The notes beneath the pieces were generated by a model. The model was not told the DNA's origin. It did not search any database and was given only the letters and a program-made list of their open reading frames with translations. The position numbers were made by a program, and so were the translations under genes. DNA of 64,000 nucleotides from JARRQJ01 sp963761035. Lineage in GTDB: Bacteria > Pseudomonadota > Gammaproteobacteria > DRLM01. Numbering within the stretch: position 1 is the first letter of the stretch; the number at the start of each line of letters is the position of its first letter. Shown here one piece after another: positions 47,533-56,980 of this stretch. The stretch spans positions 2,604,001-2,668,000 of the forward strand of contig CAVXFH010000002.1 of assembly GCA_963761035.1 (NCBI GenBank), written 5' to 3'.

Positions 47533-48021
47533 ATGAAGACCGTCGTCAATTATGTGCGCAGTCTGATGTTGTGGGAGCTGCTGATTGGCCTGAAGCTGAC
47601 GGGGCGGTATCTGTTCGCCAAGAAGATCACGGTGCAGTATCCCGAGGAGAAGACGCCGCAGTCGCCGCGTTTCCGCGGATTGCATGCCTTGCGCCGTTAT
47701 CCCAACGGCGAGGAGCGCTGTATCGCCTGTAAACTGTGCGAGGCGGTGTGCCCGGCCCTGGCCATCACCATCGAATCCGAGCAGCGCGCCGACGGCACGC
47801 GCCGCACTACCCGTTACGATATCGATTTGTTTAAATGTATCTATTGCGGATTCTGCGAGGAGTCCTGTCCCGTGGATTCCATCGTCGAGACCCGCATCTA
47901 CGAATACCATTTCGAGAAACGCGGCGAAAATATCATGGATAAACAACAGTTGCTCGCCGTCGGCGACCAATACGAGAAACAGATTGCGGCGGACCGGGCC
48001 CAAGACGCGGCATATAGGTAA
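47533..48021 (+). CDS. nuoI: NADH-quinone oxidoreductase subunit I
   Basis: A 162-residue ferredoxin-like subunit with two [4Fe-4S] clusters N6a and N6b. The ligands are CIACKLCEAVCPALAI and CIYCGFCEESCPVDSI. An N-terminal amphipathic helix anchors it to the membrane arm. It is followed by an unusual 215-base gap containing a repeat before nuoJ. Confidence 0.97.
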   Translation: MKTVVNYVRSLMLWELLIGLKLTGRYLFAKKITVQYPEEKTPQSPRFRGLHALRRYPNGEERCIACKLCEAVCPALAITIESEQRADGTRRTTRYDIDLFKCIYCGFCEESCPVDSIVETRIYEYHFEKRGENIMDKQQLLAVGDQYEKQIAADRAQDAAYR

Positions 48022-48110
48022 CGCAACGTGTACTGAGCATAAGAAATGCCGAATTGAATAATTAGCGAAGGGAGTGCAAATAATTTTCTGGTAATGATTG
48101 AACCTACCAT

Positions 48111-48190
48111 CCCTCACCCTCAATCCCTCTCCCGGAGGGAGAGGGAACAAAAAAGCCCTTCTCCCTCCGGGAGAAGGGTGGGGATGAGGG
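48111..48190. repeat. Hairpin-forming intergenic repeat, copy C, inside the nuo operon
   Basis: Eighty bases between nuoI and nuoJ with two palindromes, CCCTCTCCC.GGAGGGAGAGGG and CCCTTCTCCC.CCGGGAGAAGGG, flanked by CCCTCACCCTC and GGGATGAGGG. Its reverse complement matches the frame of copy A (13667-13762). In RNA it would form two strong stem-loops, which may affect stability or processing of the long nuo transcript. Confidence 0.85.
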
Positions 48191-48235
48191 ATGTTGAATA
48201 GAACACCATCATTCGTAACCGGAATAAATATAAAT

Positions 48236-48865
48236 ATGGGCATTGAAGCGATCCTCTTTTATTTCTTCGCCGCGATATTGGTATTGGCGGGCGCCGCGGT
48301 GATCACCGTGCGTAATCCCGTGCATGCCGTCCTATTTCTGGTGCTGGCATTCTTCACCAGCGCGGCGCTCTGGCTGTTGCTGGAGGCCGAGTTCCTCGCC
48401 ATCGCCTTGGTGCTGGTCTATGTCGGCGCGGTGATGGTGTTGTTCCTGTTCGTGGTGATGATGCTGGACATCAATCTGGCGCCCATGCGCGAAGGGTTCA
48501 TCAAATTTCTGCCGGTGGGGATCGCGGTGGCGGCGGTAATGTTCGTGGAGATGGCCGTGGCGGTGGGCGCCAAGCATTTCGGCCTTGAGCAATACGGCGA
48601 AGGCATACGGCATGCCGCCGATTACAGCAACACCAAGGAGCTGGGCGGGGTGCTGTATACCGTTTACGTCTATCCGTTCGAAATTGCCGCCGCGATTCTG
48701 CTGGTGGCGATCGTCGCGGCCATCGCCTTGACCATGCGCCGCCGGCCGCAGGCCAAGTATCAGGATCCCGCGCAGCAGGTGTCGATCAGGCGCGGCGAGC
48801 GGGTGCGCCTGGTGAAGATGGCGGCGGAGAAAAAGCCGGGTACGACGGCTAGTGCGTCGGACTAG
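48236..48865 (+). CDS. nuoJ: NADH-quinone oxidoreductase subunit J
   Basis: A 209-residue membrane subunit with five helices. It starts MGIEAILFYFFAAILVLAGA and has NPVHAVLFLVLAFF and ALVLVYVGAVMVLFLFVVMM (pi-bulge helix). The ATG at 48236 fits the family start; the longer frame from 48191 would include repeat-derived sequence. No good ribosome-binding site is visible, so translation may be weak or coupled. Confidence 0.94.
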   Translation: MGIEAILFYFFAAILVLAGAAVITVRNPVHAVLFLVLAFFTSAALWLLLEAEFLAIALVLVYVGAVMVLFLFVVMMLDINLAPMREGFIKFLPVGIAVAAVMFVEMAVAVGAKHFGLEQYGEGIRHAADYSNTKELGGVLYTVYVYPFEIAAAILLVAIVAAIALTMRRRPQAKYQDPAQQVSIRRGERVRLVKMAAEKKPGTTASASD

Positions 48866-48943
48866 ACAAGACCGGGAAGAACTGACGCCCGGATTCAAGG
48901 GCGCCGGGATAATAAACGGGATGAAAGAAGGCAAGGGGGGGTA

Positions 48944-49249
48944 ATGATCACGTTGTCGGATTTTCTCATCCTCGGGGCGCTATTGTTTTGTCTCAGCGTC
49001 GCGGGGATTTTCATCAATCGCAAGAATGTGATCATACTGCTCATGGCCATCGAGCTGATGCTGCTGGCGGTGAATATGAATTTCATCGCCTTCTCCCATT
49101 ATCTGGGCGACTCGGGCGGACAGGTGTTTGTATTCTTTATACTCACCGTCGCGGCGGCGGAGGCGGCCATCGGATTGGCTATCCTGGTAGTGCTGTTCCG
49201 TAACCGCCACACTATCAATGTCAGCAATCTGGATTCCCTGAAAGGATAG
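48944..49249 (+). CDS. nuoK: NADH-quinone oxidoreductase subunit K
   Basis: A 101-residue membrane subunit with three helices. It has NVIILLMAIELMLLAVNMNF with the conserved Glu in the proton path, and the second Glu in TVAAAEAAIGLAIL. GGGGGG precedes the ATG. Exactly the family length. Confidence 0.96.
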   Translation: MITLSDFLILGALLFCLSVAGIFINRKNVIILLMAIELMLLAVNMNFIAFSHYLGDSGGQVFVFFILTVAAAEAAIGLAILVVLFRNRHTINVSNLDSLKG

Positions 49250-49251
49250 GA

Positions 49252-51204
49252 ATGGAAAACGTCTATCTGGGCATCGTGCTGGCGCCGTTGGCGGCATCCA
49301 TCATCGCCGGTTTATTCGGGCGGCGTATCGGACGCGCCGGCGCCCATTGGGTGACCATTATCGGCGTGGCGATTTCCTTCGGGCTGTCCTTGCTCGTATT
49401 CAAGGATCAGGTCATCGACGGTCATGCGGCGTTCAACGGCTCGGTCTACACCTGGATGGTGAGCGACGGCGTGCGCTTCGAGATCGGTTTTCTCATCGAC
49501 AGGCTCACCACCCTGATGATTCTCGTCGTGAGTTTCGTGTCGCTGATGGTGCATATCTATACCATCGGTTATATGCGCGACGACCCCGGTTATCAACGGT
49601 TCTTCTGTTATATCTCCCTGTTTACCTTTTCCATGCTGATGTTGGTGATGGCCAATAATTTCCTGCAGCTGTTCTTCGGCTGGGAGGCGGTGGGGTTGGT
49701 GTCCTATCTGCTGATCGGTTTCTGGTATCAGAGAGAATCGGCCATCTACGCCGGTCTCAAGGCCTTTCTGGTGAACCGGGTCGGCGACTTCGGCTTTCTG
49801 CTCGGGATCGCCGCGGTGTTGATGTACTTCAACAGCCTGGATTACGCCGATGTGTTCGCCGCCGCGCCCAGCATGAAGGATATTACCGTCCACGTCTTCG
49901 CCGCGGACGAATGGCATCTGATGTCGGTGATATGTATCCTGCTGTTCATCGGCGCCATGGGCAAGTCCGCGCAGGTGCCTCTGCACGTGTGGTTGCCCGA
50001 CTCCATGGAAGGCCCGACGCCGATCTCCGCGTTGATTCACGCCGCCACCATGGTGACCGCCGGTATCTTCATGGTGGCGCGCATGTCGCCGCTCTTTGAA
50101 TTGTCCGAGACCGCGCTGAGCGTTGTCTTGATTATTGGCGCCGTCACCGCGTTATTCATGGGCTTTCTCGGCATCGTGCAGAACGATATCAAGCGGGTGA
50201 TAGCCTATTCGACCCTTTCCCAGCTGGGTTACATGACCGTGGCCCTGGGCGCCTCGGCCTATGGGGCTGGAATATTCCACCTCATGACCCACGCCTTTTT
50301 CAAGGCGCTGCTGTTCCTGGCGGCCGGTTCGGTGATCATCGCGCTGCACCATGAGCAGGATATCCGCAAGATGGGCGGCCTGCGCAAGTACATGCCCGTC
50401 ACCTATATTTGTATGCTGATCGGCTCCCTGGCGTTGATGGGATTCCCCGGGTTCTCCGGATTCTTTTCCAAGGATGCCATCATTGAGGCAGTTGAGGCAT
50501 CGCATATCGCCGGCGCCGGGTTTGCGTATCTGTGCGTGCTGGCGGGGGTCTTTGTCACGGCGCTCTATTCCTTCCGCATGTTCTTCCTGGTGTTCCACGG
50601 CGAGGAGCGCATCGATCCCCATGCCAGGACGCACTTGCACGAATCTCCGGCGGTGGTGATCGTTCCCCTGATCCTGCTGGCGATCCCTGCGGTAGCGGCC
50701 GGCTATTTGGCGGTGGGGCCGTTGTTGCATCAAGGCTATTTCGGCGACAGCATCTTCGTGCTTCCCGTTCACGAGCTGGCAAGCGTGGGAGGCGACGGGT
50801 ACACGAACCCATGGGAAATGATAGTCCATGGCTTGACGAGCTTGCCGGTGTGGCTCGGTATCGCGGGGTTGGCGGTTGCTTATTACTGCTATATGGTCAA
50901 TCCGGCGGTGCCGGCCATGATCAAGGCGAAATTCAGCGGCATCAATAATATTCTCGATCGTAAATACGGCTTCGATGATTTCAACGACAAGGTGTTTGCC
51001 GGCGGCGGCCGCTCCACGGGCAGGATGCTGTGGAAGGTCGGCGATGAAACCTTGATCGACGGCGTGATGGTAAACGGTACCGCGGGCGGAGTGGGCCTGA
51101 TTTCTGGGGCGATCCGGTTATTGCAAACCGGATTTCTTTACGATTACGCCTTCGCCATGATCATCGGTCTCCTGATCTTGATGAGTTGGTTCATGCTGGC
51201 GTAG
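49252..51204 (+). CDS. nuoL: NADH-quinone oxidoreductase subunit L
   Basis: A 650-residue antiporter-like proton-pumping subunit with about sixteen helices and the long lateral helix at the C-terminus. It has FFGWEAVGLVSYLLIGFWY, MGKSAQVPLHVWLPDSMEGPT (from its start MGKSAQ) and HAATMVTAGIFMVAR with the key Glu, Lys and His. Starts two bases after nuoK. Confidence 0.97.
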   Translation: MENVYLGIVLAPLAASIIAGLFGRRIGRAGAHWVTIIGVAISFGLSLLVFKDQVIDGHAAFNGSVYTWMVSDGVRFEIGFLIDRLTTLMILVVSFVSLMVHIYTIGYMRDDPGYQRFFCYISLFTFSMLMLVMANNFLQLFFGWEAVGLVSYLLIGFWYQRESAIYAGLKAFLVNRVGDFGFLLGIAAVLMYFNSLDYADVFAAAPSMKDITVHVFAADEWHLMSVICILLFIGAMGKSAQVPLHVWLPDSMEGPTPISALIHAATMVTAGIFMVARMSPLFELSETALSVVLIIGAVTALFMGFLGIVQNDIKRVIAYSTLSQLGYMTVALGASAYGAGIFHLMTHAFFKALLFLAAGSVIIALHHEQDIRKMGGLRKYMPVTYICMLIGSLALMGFPGFSGFFSKDAIIEAVEASHIAGAGFAYLCVLAGVFVTALYSFRMFFLVFHGEERIDPHARTHLHESPAVVIVPLILLAIPAVAAGYLAVGPLLHQGYFGDSIFVLPVHELASVGGDGYTNPWEMIVHGLTSLPVWLGIAGLAVAYYCYMVNPAVPAMIKAKFSGINNILDRKYGFDDFNDKVFAGGGRSTGRMLWKVGDETLIDGVMVNGTAGGVGLISGAIRLLQTGFLYDYAFAMIIGLLILMSWFMLA

Positions 51205-51298
51205 GGAGTCGGGTTGGATAGTTTACGAGGTGCATGGCCCCGCGGTCAGCCCGGGGTTACGGGATAAACGAGAAGAAGAGAATCAAGGCCGTATACGA

Positions 51299-52816
51299 AT
51301 GCTAGCTGATTTGCCTTTATTGAGTTTGGTGATTTGGGTTCCCATTATCGGCGGGGTGGCGGTATTGGTCGCGGCCAAGCTCGGTAACGATTCCATTGTC
51401 AGATGGTTGTCGCTGTTGTTCGCGGCGGCGGCGTTCGCGCTGTCCATTCCTTTATATATGCAATTCGATGTCGGCGCGGTCGATATGCAATTTCAGGAAA
51501 ATATCCCGTGGATCGATGTCTTCAACATCAACTACCATCTCGGTATCGACGGCATTTCCCTGCTGCTTATCCTCCTGACCACTTTTAGCACGGTACTGGT
51601 AGTGATCTCCGCCTGGGAAGTGATTCAATACAAAGTGGGCCAATACATGGCGGCCTTCCTGATCATGGAGGGTTTGATGATCGGGGTATTCGCCGCCATG
51701 GATGCCGCCTTGTTCTATGTGTTCTGGGAGGCGATGCTGGTGCCCATGTTCCTGATCATCGGCATCTGGGGCGGTCCGCGCCGGGTGTATGCGGCCATCA
51801 AGTTCTTTCTCTATACGTTTCTCGGTTCGGTGTTGCTGCTGGTCGCCATTCTCTATCTGTTCTTCCAGAGCGACAGCTTCGCGATCATGGATTACTACAA
51901 GTTGCCGCTCAGCCTGCATGAGCAGATATGGATCTTCCTGGCATTCCTGCTGGCATTTGCCGTCAAGGTGCCCATGTGGCCGGTACACACTTGGTTGCCC
52001 GACGCCCACGTGGAGGCGCCCACCGGCGGTTCGGTGATCCTGGCGGCCATAATGCTCAAACTGGGCGCCTACGGTTTCGTGCGTTTCATGTTGCCCATCG
52101 TCCCCGATGCCGCCAACCATCTCGATTGGCTGGTGATCGGCCTGTCCCTGGTGGCCATCGTTTATATTTCCTTGGTGGCGCTGGTGCAGGAAGACATGAA
52201 AAAATTGATCGCCTATTCGTCCATCGCCCACATGGGTTTCGCCACCATGGGCTTCTTCCTGGTGTTCGCCATCTTCAGGCACACCAACAGCGTGCAGGGC
52301 GCCGCCATGGGTTTCGAGGGCGCGGTGATACAGCTCATCTCCCACGGCTTTATCTCCGGCGCCTTGTTCTTGTGCGTGGGCGTGATGTACGACCGTTTGC
52401 ACAGCCGCCAGATCAGCGATTACGGCGGCGTGGCCAACACCATGCCTGCCTTCGCCGCCTTGATGACCTTATTTGCCATGGCCAACGTCGGCTTGCCCGG
52501 CACCTCCGGGTTCGTCGGGGAATTCATGGTGATCCTGAGCGCCTTCAAGGCTAATTTCTGGCTGGCGTTCCTGGCGGCGACCACCCTGGTATTGGGCGCC
52601 TCCTATACCCTGTGGCTGGTGAAGCGGGTGATCTTCGGACCGGTGGCCAACGACGGCGTCGCCGCCTTGCGGGACATCAATGCCCGCGAAGGCGTAGTGC
52701 TGGGATCGCTGGCTGTGGCGGTGCTGTTGCTGGGAGTGTGGCCGGCGCCCGCGGTGCAGGTACTGCATACCTCGGTGAATAATTTATTGCAGCATGTGGT
52801 AGTGACGAAACTATGA
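51299..52816 (+). CDS. nuoM: NADH-quinone oxidoreductase subunit M
   Basis: A 505-residue antiporter-like subunit. It has FYVFWEAMLVPMFLIIGIWG with the conserved Glu and KVPMWPVHTWLPDAHVEAPT with the conserved Lys, then KKLIAYSSIAHMGF. ATG 51299 begins the hydrophobic N-terminus; a longer frame from 51230 adds 23 charged residues and is rejected. Confidence 0.96.
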   Translation: MLADLPLLSLVIWVPIIGGVAVLVAAKLGNDSIVRWLSLLFAAAAFALSIPLYMQFDVGAVDMQFQENIPWIDVFNINYHLGIDGISLLLILLTTFSTVLVVISAWEVIQYKVGQYMAAFLIMEGLMIGVFAAMDAALFYVFWEAMLVPMFLIIGIWGGPRRVYAAIKFFLYTFLGSVLLLVAILYLFFQSDSFAIMDYYKLPLSLHEQIWIFLAFLLAFAVKVPMWPVHTWLPDAHVEAPTGGSVILAAIMLKLGAYGFVRFMLPIVPDAANHLDWLVIGLSLVAIVYISLVALVQEDMKKLIAYSSIAHMGFATMGFFLVFAIFRHTNSVQGAAMGFEGAVIQLISHGFISGALFLCVGVMYDRLHSRQISDYGGVANTMPAFAALMTLFAMANVGLPGTSGFVGEFMVILSAFKANFWLAFLAATTLVLGASYTLWLVKRVIFGPVANDGVAALRDINAREGVVLGSLAVAVLLLGVWPAPAVQVLHTSVNNLLQHVVVTKL

Positions 52817-52853
52817 TGAATATTTTGATAAACCGCACGGCGGGCGTAAAGCG

Positions 52854-54332
52854 ATGACGGAACAGATGGCGAGCGCGGCCTTTGAAATGCCGGATATGAC
52901 CCCGGCCTTGCCGGAGATATTTGTGCTGATCATGGCCTGCGTGATCCTGATTTACGATCTATTCCTAAGCGATCGCAATCGCGTCATCGCCTATTTGATG
53001 GCCATCGGCACCCTGGCGGGCGCGGCGATCCTCACCAACTTTTATCACGCGGCCCACAGCGACCATCCCGTTCTGACCTTCGCGGGCATGTTCATCAGCG
53101 ACAACATGGCGGATGTGCTTAAATTATTCGTTTATCTGATCACCGCCGGCGTATTTCTCTACGCGCGGCGCTATCTGCTCGAACGCGACTTGTTCAAAGG
53201 CGAATATTATGTTCTGGGCTTATTCGGCGTACTGGGCATGATGGTCATGATCTCCGCCCACAATCTGCTTACCATTTATCTGGGGTTGGAATTACTGGCC
53301 TTGTGCCAGTATGCCATGGTGGCCTTGCAGCGGGATTCCGGAGTAGCCTCCGAGGCGGCAATGAAGTACTTCGTGTTGGGGGCCCTGGCGTCCGGCATGC
53401 TGCTCTACGGCATGTCGATGCTTTACGGCGCAACGCGCAGCCTGGATATCGCCGAGATAGGAACCTATTTATCGCAGGCCGCCAAAGACGATCTGGTGCT
53501 GATATTCGCCTTGGCCTTCATCGTCGTGGGTCTCGCCTTTAAACTGGGCGCCGCGCCATTTCATATGTGGATACCCGATGTCTATCACGGCGCGCCCACC
53601 GCGGTGACGCTCTATATCGGCACCGCGCCCAAGATCGCCGCCTTCGCCTTGCTGATGCGCCTGCTGGTGGACGGCCTGGGCGATCTGCACGGTCAATGGC
53701 AGGGGATGTTGATAGTTTTGTCGATATTGTCCATGGCGGTGGGTAACGTCATCGCCATCGCCCAGGTCAATCTCAAACGCATGCTCGCCTATTCCACCAT
53801 CGCCCATGTCGGCTATTTGCTCCTGGGCGTGCTGACCGCTTCCGGCGGCGGTTACTCCGCCTCCATGTTCTACGTGATCGTCTACACCATCATGAGTCTG
53901 GGCGGTTTCGGCATGATTATCCTGCTGAGCCGCGCCGGTTTCGAGGCGGACAAGATCGAAGACTTCAAGGGGCTCAACGAACGCAGCCCGTGGTTCGCCT
54001 TCATGATGGCGATACTCATGCTGTCCATGGCCGGCATTCCGCCGTTTCTGGGATTCTGGGCCAAGTTCGCCGTGCTGGAAGCAGTGGTACGTTCCGGCCT
54101 GGTATGGCTGGCGGTGGTGGCGGTGCTCTTCGCCATCATTGGCGCGTTTTACTACCTGCGCGTCATCAAACTTATGTACTTTGACCGGGCCGGCGACGCC
54201 GCGCCGCTGACGCCGTCCCTGGATATGAAGATCGTCATGAGCGCCAACGGCCTCATCGTGCTGGGCTTGGGTATCTATCCCACCGCCTTGATGACCCTGT
54301 GCGCGGGGGCGCTGGCGGGTTCGAACCTGTAA
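52854..54332 (+). CDS. nuoN: NADH-quinone oxidoreductase subunit N
   Basis: A 492-residue antiporter-like subunit, last of the operon. It has LLTIYLGLELLALCQYAMVAL, FKLGAAPFHMWIPDVYHGAPT (from FKLGAA) and KRMLAYSTIAHVGYLLLG. No terminator is obvious in the 70 bases before the convergent ATPase gene. Confidence 0.96.
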   Translation: MTEQMASAAFEMPDMTPALPEIFVLIMACVILIYDLFLSDRNRVIAYLMAIGTLAGAAILTNFYHAAHSDHPVLTFAGMFISDNMADVLKLFVYLITAGVFLYARRYLLERDLFKGEYYVLGLFGVLGMMVMISAHNLLTIYLGLELLALCQYAMVALQRDSGVASEAAMKYFVLGALASGMLLYGMSMLYGATRSLDIAEIGTYLSQAAKDDLVLIFALAFIVVGLAFKLGAAPFHMWIPDVYHGAPTAVTLYIGTAPKIAAFALLMRLLVDGLGDLHGQWQGMLIVLSILSMAVGNVIAIAQVNLKRMLAYSTIAHVGYLLLGVLTASGGGYSASMFYVIVYTIMSLGGFGMIILLSRAGFEADKIEDFKGLNERSPWFAFMMAILMLSMAGIPPFLGFWAKFAVLEAVVRSGLVWLAVVAVLFAIIGAFYYLRVIKLMYFDRAGDAAPLTPSLDMKIVMSANGLIVLGLGIYPTALMTLCAGALAGSNL

Positions 54333-54403
54333 TTCCCGGCAATACTATGGCGTCGCATCGCGGTCTTACCGTACCTCTCGGCCGTTGCGCCGTTTATCGT
54401 TGA

Positions 54404-55171
54404 TCAGTCCCGCGCCCGCGCATAATGATTGAAAAATTGTTTAGCCGCGCGTCCGCTGCGCCCCCCGCGTAATAACGCAAATTGCTTGGCGGCGGTGTGC
54501 AGCGCCGCGCGATCGCCATGGTCGCCGGGGAAAAAGCTGTCAACGATCGCCAGGTATTCGTCCTGACTGATCGGATAAAATGACAGCCACAGGCCGAAAC
54601 GGTCGGAGAGCGATATTTTTTCTTCGATCGCCTCCGGCATATGGATTTCATCGCCGATCCGTTTGGCTTGCTGGTTTTCCTCCATGTATTCCGGCAGCAA
54701 ATGGCGGCGGTTGGAGGTGGCGTAGATCAGCACGTTATCGGGCGGCAGTTCCACCGAGCCTTCCAGCACGCTCTTCAAGGCCTTGTATCCCGCTTCGCCG
54801 GCTTCGAACGACAGGTCGTCGCAGAACACGATGAAGCGTTGAGAGAGGTCGCGTATGTCATCCACGATCTCGGGCAGATTGATCAGATCGGATTTGTCCA
54901 CCTGGATCAGACGCAGTCCGCTATCTTGATAGGCATTGAGCAGCGCCTTGATGAGCGAGGACTTGCCGGTACCGCGTGCGCCCCACAGCAAGGCGTTATT
55001 GGCGGGGAGGCGATGGAGGAAGCGTTCGGTATTGCGCTGCAGTTCTGCTTTCTGCTGGTTTATGCCGATCAAGTCCTCAAGGCGTATCGGATCGATGCGC
55101 TGTATCGGACGCAGATAGGCATTCCGCGGCCGCCATACGGCGGCGCGGGTGGTGATCCAATCGATATTCAT
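54404..55171 (-). CDS. DUF815-family AAA ATPase
   Basis: A 255-residue P-loop ATPase. Walker A is WGARGTGKSSLIKALL, Walker B is FIVFCDDLSFEAGE, and the sensor segment is VLIYATSNRRHLLPE followed by the arginine-rich DRFGLWLSFYP. This is the DUF815 (YcgL/YraF-neighbour type) family of single AAA proteins, of unknown role. Start ATG 55171; a GTG at 55180 and longer frames are possible. Convergent with nuoN and divergent from surE. Confidence 0.88.
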   Translation of the reverse strand: MNIDWITTRAAVWRPRNAYLRPIQRIDPIRLEDLIGINQQKAELQRNTERFLHRLPANNALLWGARGTGKSSLIKALLNAYQDSGLRLIQVDKSDLINLPEIVDDIRDLSQRFIVFCDDLSFEAGEAGYKALKSVLEGSVELPPDNVLIYATSNRRHLLPEYMEENQQAKRIGDEIHMPEAIEEKISLSDRFGLWLSFYPISQDEYLAIVDSFFPGDHGDRAALHTAAKQFALLRGGRSGRAAKQFFNHYARARD

Positions 55172-55415
55172 GGGCTTGCTCACTGGATGTGTATGCCGTG
55201 CCGCCGATCCCGATTCCCGCCTTCTACCTATTGATCCTCGACTACGGGGTTTGGACATTACGATCGGCCTTGGTCAATATTAACCGAAACCGGCGTATTT
55301 TTGGTCGGCGAATTATTGCTGATCGGCGGCGGTTTACCGCCCTTTCGCATCTCGATTTCAAGTATTATGGCAGCCTTAGCAGTGGGGTCCCGCCAGGAGT
55401 TGGGGTTTTTCCGGC

Positions 55416-56168
55416 ATGAAAATTTTGGTGAGCAACGACGACGGTTATCGCGCGCCAGGCTTGGCGGCGCTGGCCCGGGCCATGATGCAATTGGGGGAGG
55501 TGACGGTGGTGGCCCCCGAGCGCAATCGCAGCGGCGCCAGTAATTCCCTGACCCTCGAGCGTCCGTTGCGGGTGCAAGTCGGCGATAACGGTTATTACTA
55601 CGTGGACGGTACCCCCACCGATTGCGTACATCTGGCGATTACCGGTCTGCTGGAGCAGGAGCCGGATCTGGTGGTATCCGGAATTAACGCCGGTGCCAAT
55701 TTGGGCGATGACGTATTGTATTCGGGGACGGTTGCGGCGGCCATGGAGGGGCGTTTTCTCGGTTTGCCCGCCATCGCCGTGTCGCTGGTTGGGCAGGAAC
55801 CGCAACATTTCGCCACCGCCGCCGAGGTGGCCAAACGCCTGGTAACGCGCCTGCGTTCCCAGCCACTTCCGGCCGACACCATTTTGAGCGTCAATGTCCC
55901 GGACGTGCCGTGGCAGGGCTTGGCCGGGTTCGAAGCCACCCGCCTTGGCCATCGCCACAAGGCGGAGCCGGTGATCAAATCCCAGGATCCTCGCGGCCGG
56001 ATTATCTATTGGGTCGGCAGCGCGGGGCCGGAGGAAGATGCCGGACCCGGCACTGATTTTCATGCGGTGCGCTGCGGCCGCGTGTCCATAACTCCCTTGC
56101 AGGTGGATCTGACGCGCTATGCGGCCCTGGATTCGGTGGCGGGCTGGATTGAGGGTTTAAGCGCGTGA
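55416..56168 (+). CDS. surE: 5'/3'-nucleotidase SurE
   Basis: A 250-residue metal-dependent phosphatase acting on nucleoside monophosphates and short polyphosphate. It starts MKILVSNDDGYRAPGL with the metal-binding DD, then VVAPERNRSGASNSLTL and LVVSGINAGANLGDDVLYSGTV. First gene of surE-pcm-nlpD-rpoS. It ends with a GTGA overlap with pcm. Confidence 0.96.
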   Translation: MKILVSNDDGYRAPGLAALARAMMQLGEVTVVAPERNRSGASNSLTLERPLRVQVGDNGYYYVDGTPTDCVHLAITGLLEQEPDLVVSGINAGANLGDDVLYSGTVAAAMEGRFLGLPAIAVSLVGQEPQHFATAAEVAKRLVTRLRSQPLPADTILSVNVPDVPWQGLAGFEATRLGHRHKAEPVIKSQDPRGRIIYWVGSAGPEEDAGPGTDFHAVRCGRVSITPLQVDLTRYAALDSVAGWIEGLSA

Positions 56169-56827
56169 GCGGCGCAAAGTACCGCGGCATCGGCATGACC
56201 TCGCAGCGGACGCGGGATCGTCTTATCCAACGTCTTAAGGAAGAGGGCATAAGCAATCCGGCGGTGCTGGAAGTGATCCGCAATACCCCGCGCCATCTGT
56301 TCGTGGACGAGGCGCTGGCGAGCCGCGCCTATGACGATACGTCTTTGCCCATCGGCCATGGTCAGACCATCTCCCAGCCCTATGTGGTGGCGCGCATGAC
56401 CGAGGTGTTGTTGCGCGACGGTCCCTTGAAAAGGGTCTTGGAGATCGGTACCGGATCCGGTTATCAGGCGGCGGTACTCGCCCCGGTGGCGAAGGAGGTC
56501 TATACCGTGGAGCGCATGGCGGTGTTCATTACGGCAGCCCGTCAACGTTTTCAGGATTTGCGGCTGCGCAACATACGGGTGAAACATGCCGACGGGATGA
56601 TCGGTTGGCCTGAGCAAGCGCCGTTTGACGGTATTCTGGCCTCCGCCGCGCCGGAAGGCGTGCCGCCGGAGCTGTTGGCGCAATTGTCCGTTGGGGGCCG
56701 TTTGATCATACCGGTCGGTGATGCCAATGCTCAGAATTTAGTGTTGATCACGCGCACACCGGAAGGTTATCAGGATGAGGTTTTGGATCGAGTGCAGTTC
56801 GTACCCATGCGCGCCGGTACGCAATGA
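56165..56827 (+). CDS. pcm: Protein-L-isoaspartate O-methyltransferase
   Basis: A 220-residue SAM-dependent repair enzyme for isoaspartyl residues. It has SRAYDDTSLPIGHGQTISQP, the SAM loop VLEIGTGSGYQAAVLA and VGGRLIIPVG. Translation begins at GTG overlapping the surE stop. Slightly longer than E. coli (208). Confidence 0.96.
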   Translation: MSGAKYRGIGMTSQRTRDRLIQRLKEEGISNPAVLEVIRNTPRHLFVDEALASRAYDDTSLPIGHGQTISQPYVVARMTEVLLRDGPLKRVLEIGTGSGYQAAVLAPVAKEVYTVERMAVFITAARQRFQDLRLRNIRVKHADGMIGWPEQAPFDGILASAAPEGVPPELLAQLSVGGRLIIPVGDANAQNLVLITRTPEGYQDEVLDRVQFVPMRAGTQ

Positions 56828-56980
56828 GGGTGTTTTTCGCCTTGTGCCAGGAAAGAATACGAGTGGGCGGCGGGCATAATTCTCGTCTGGCGCCCCCCGT
56901 GCGGCTTGGGAAACTATGTTCGCCGAGTTTATATTCAACCATTGTCATGCAAATGGTGATGCGTCCGGGATACGGGTAGG

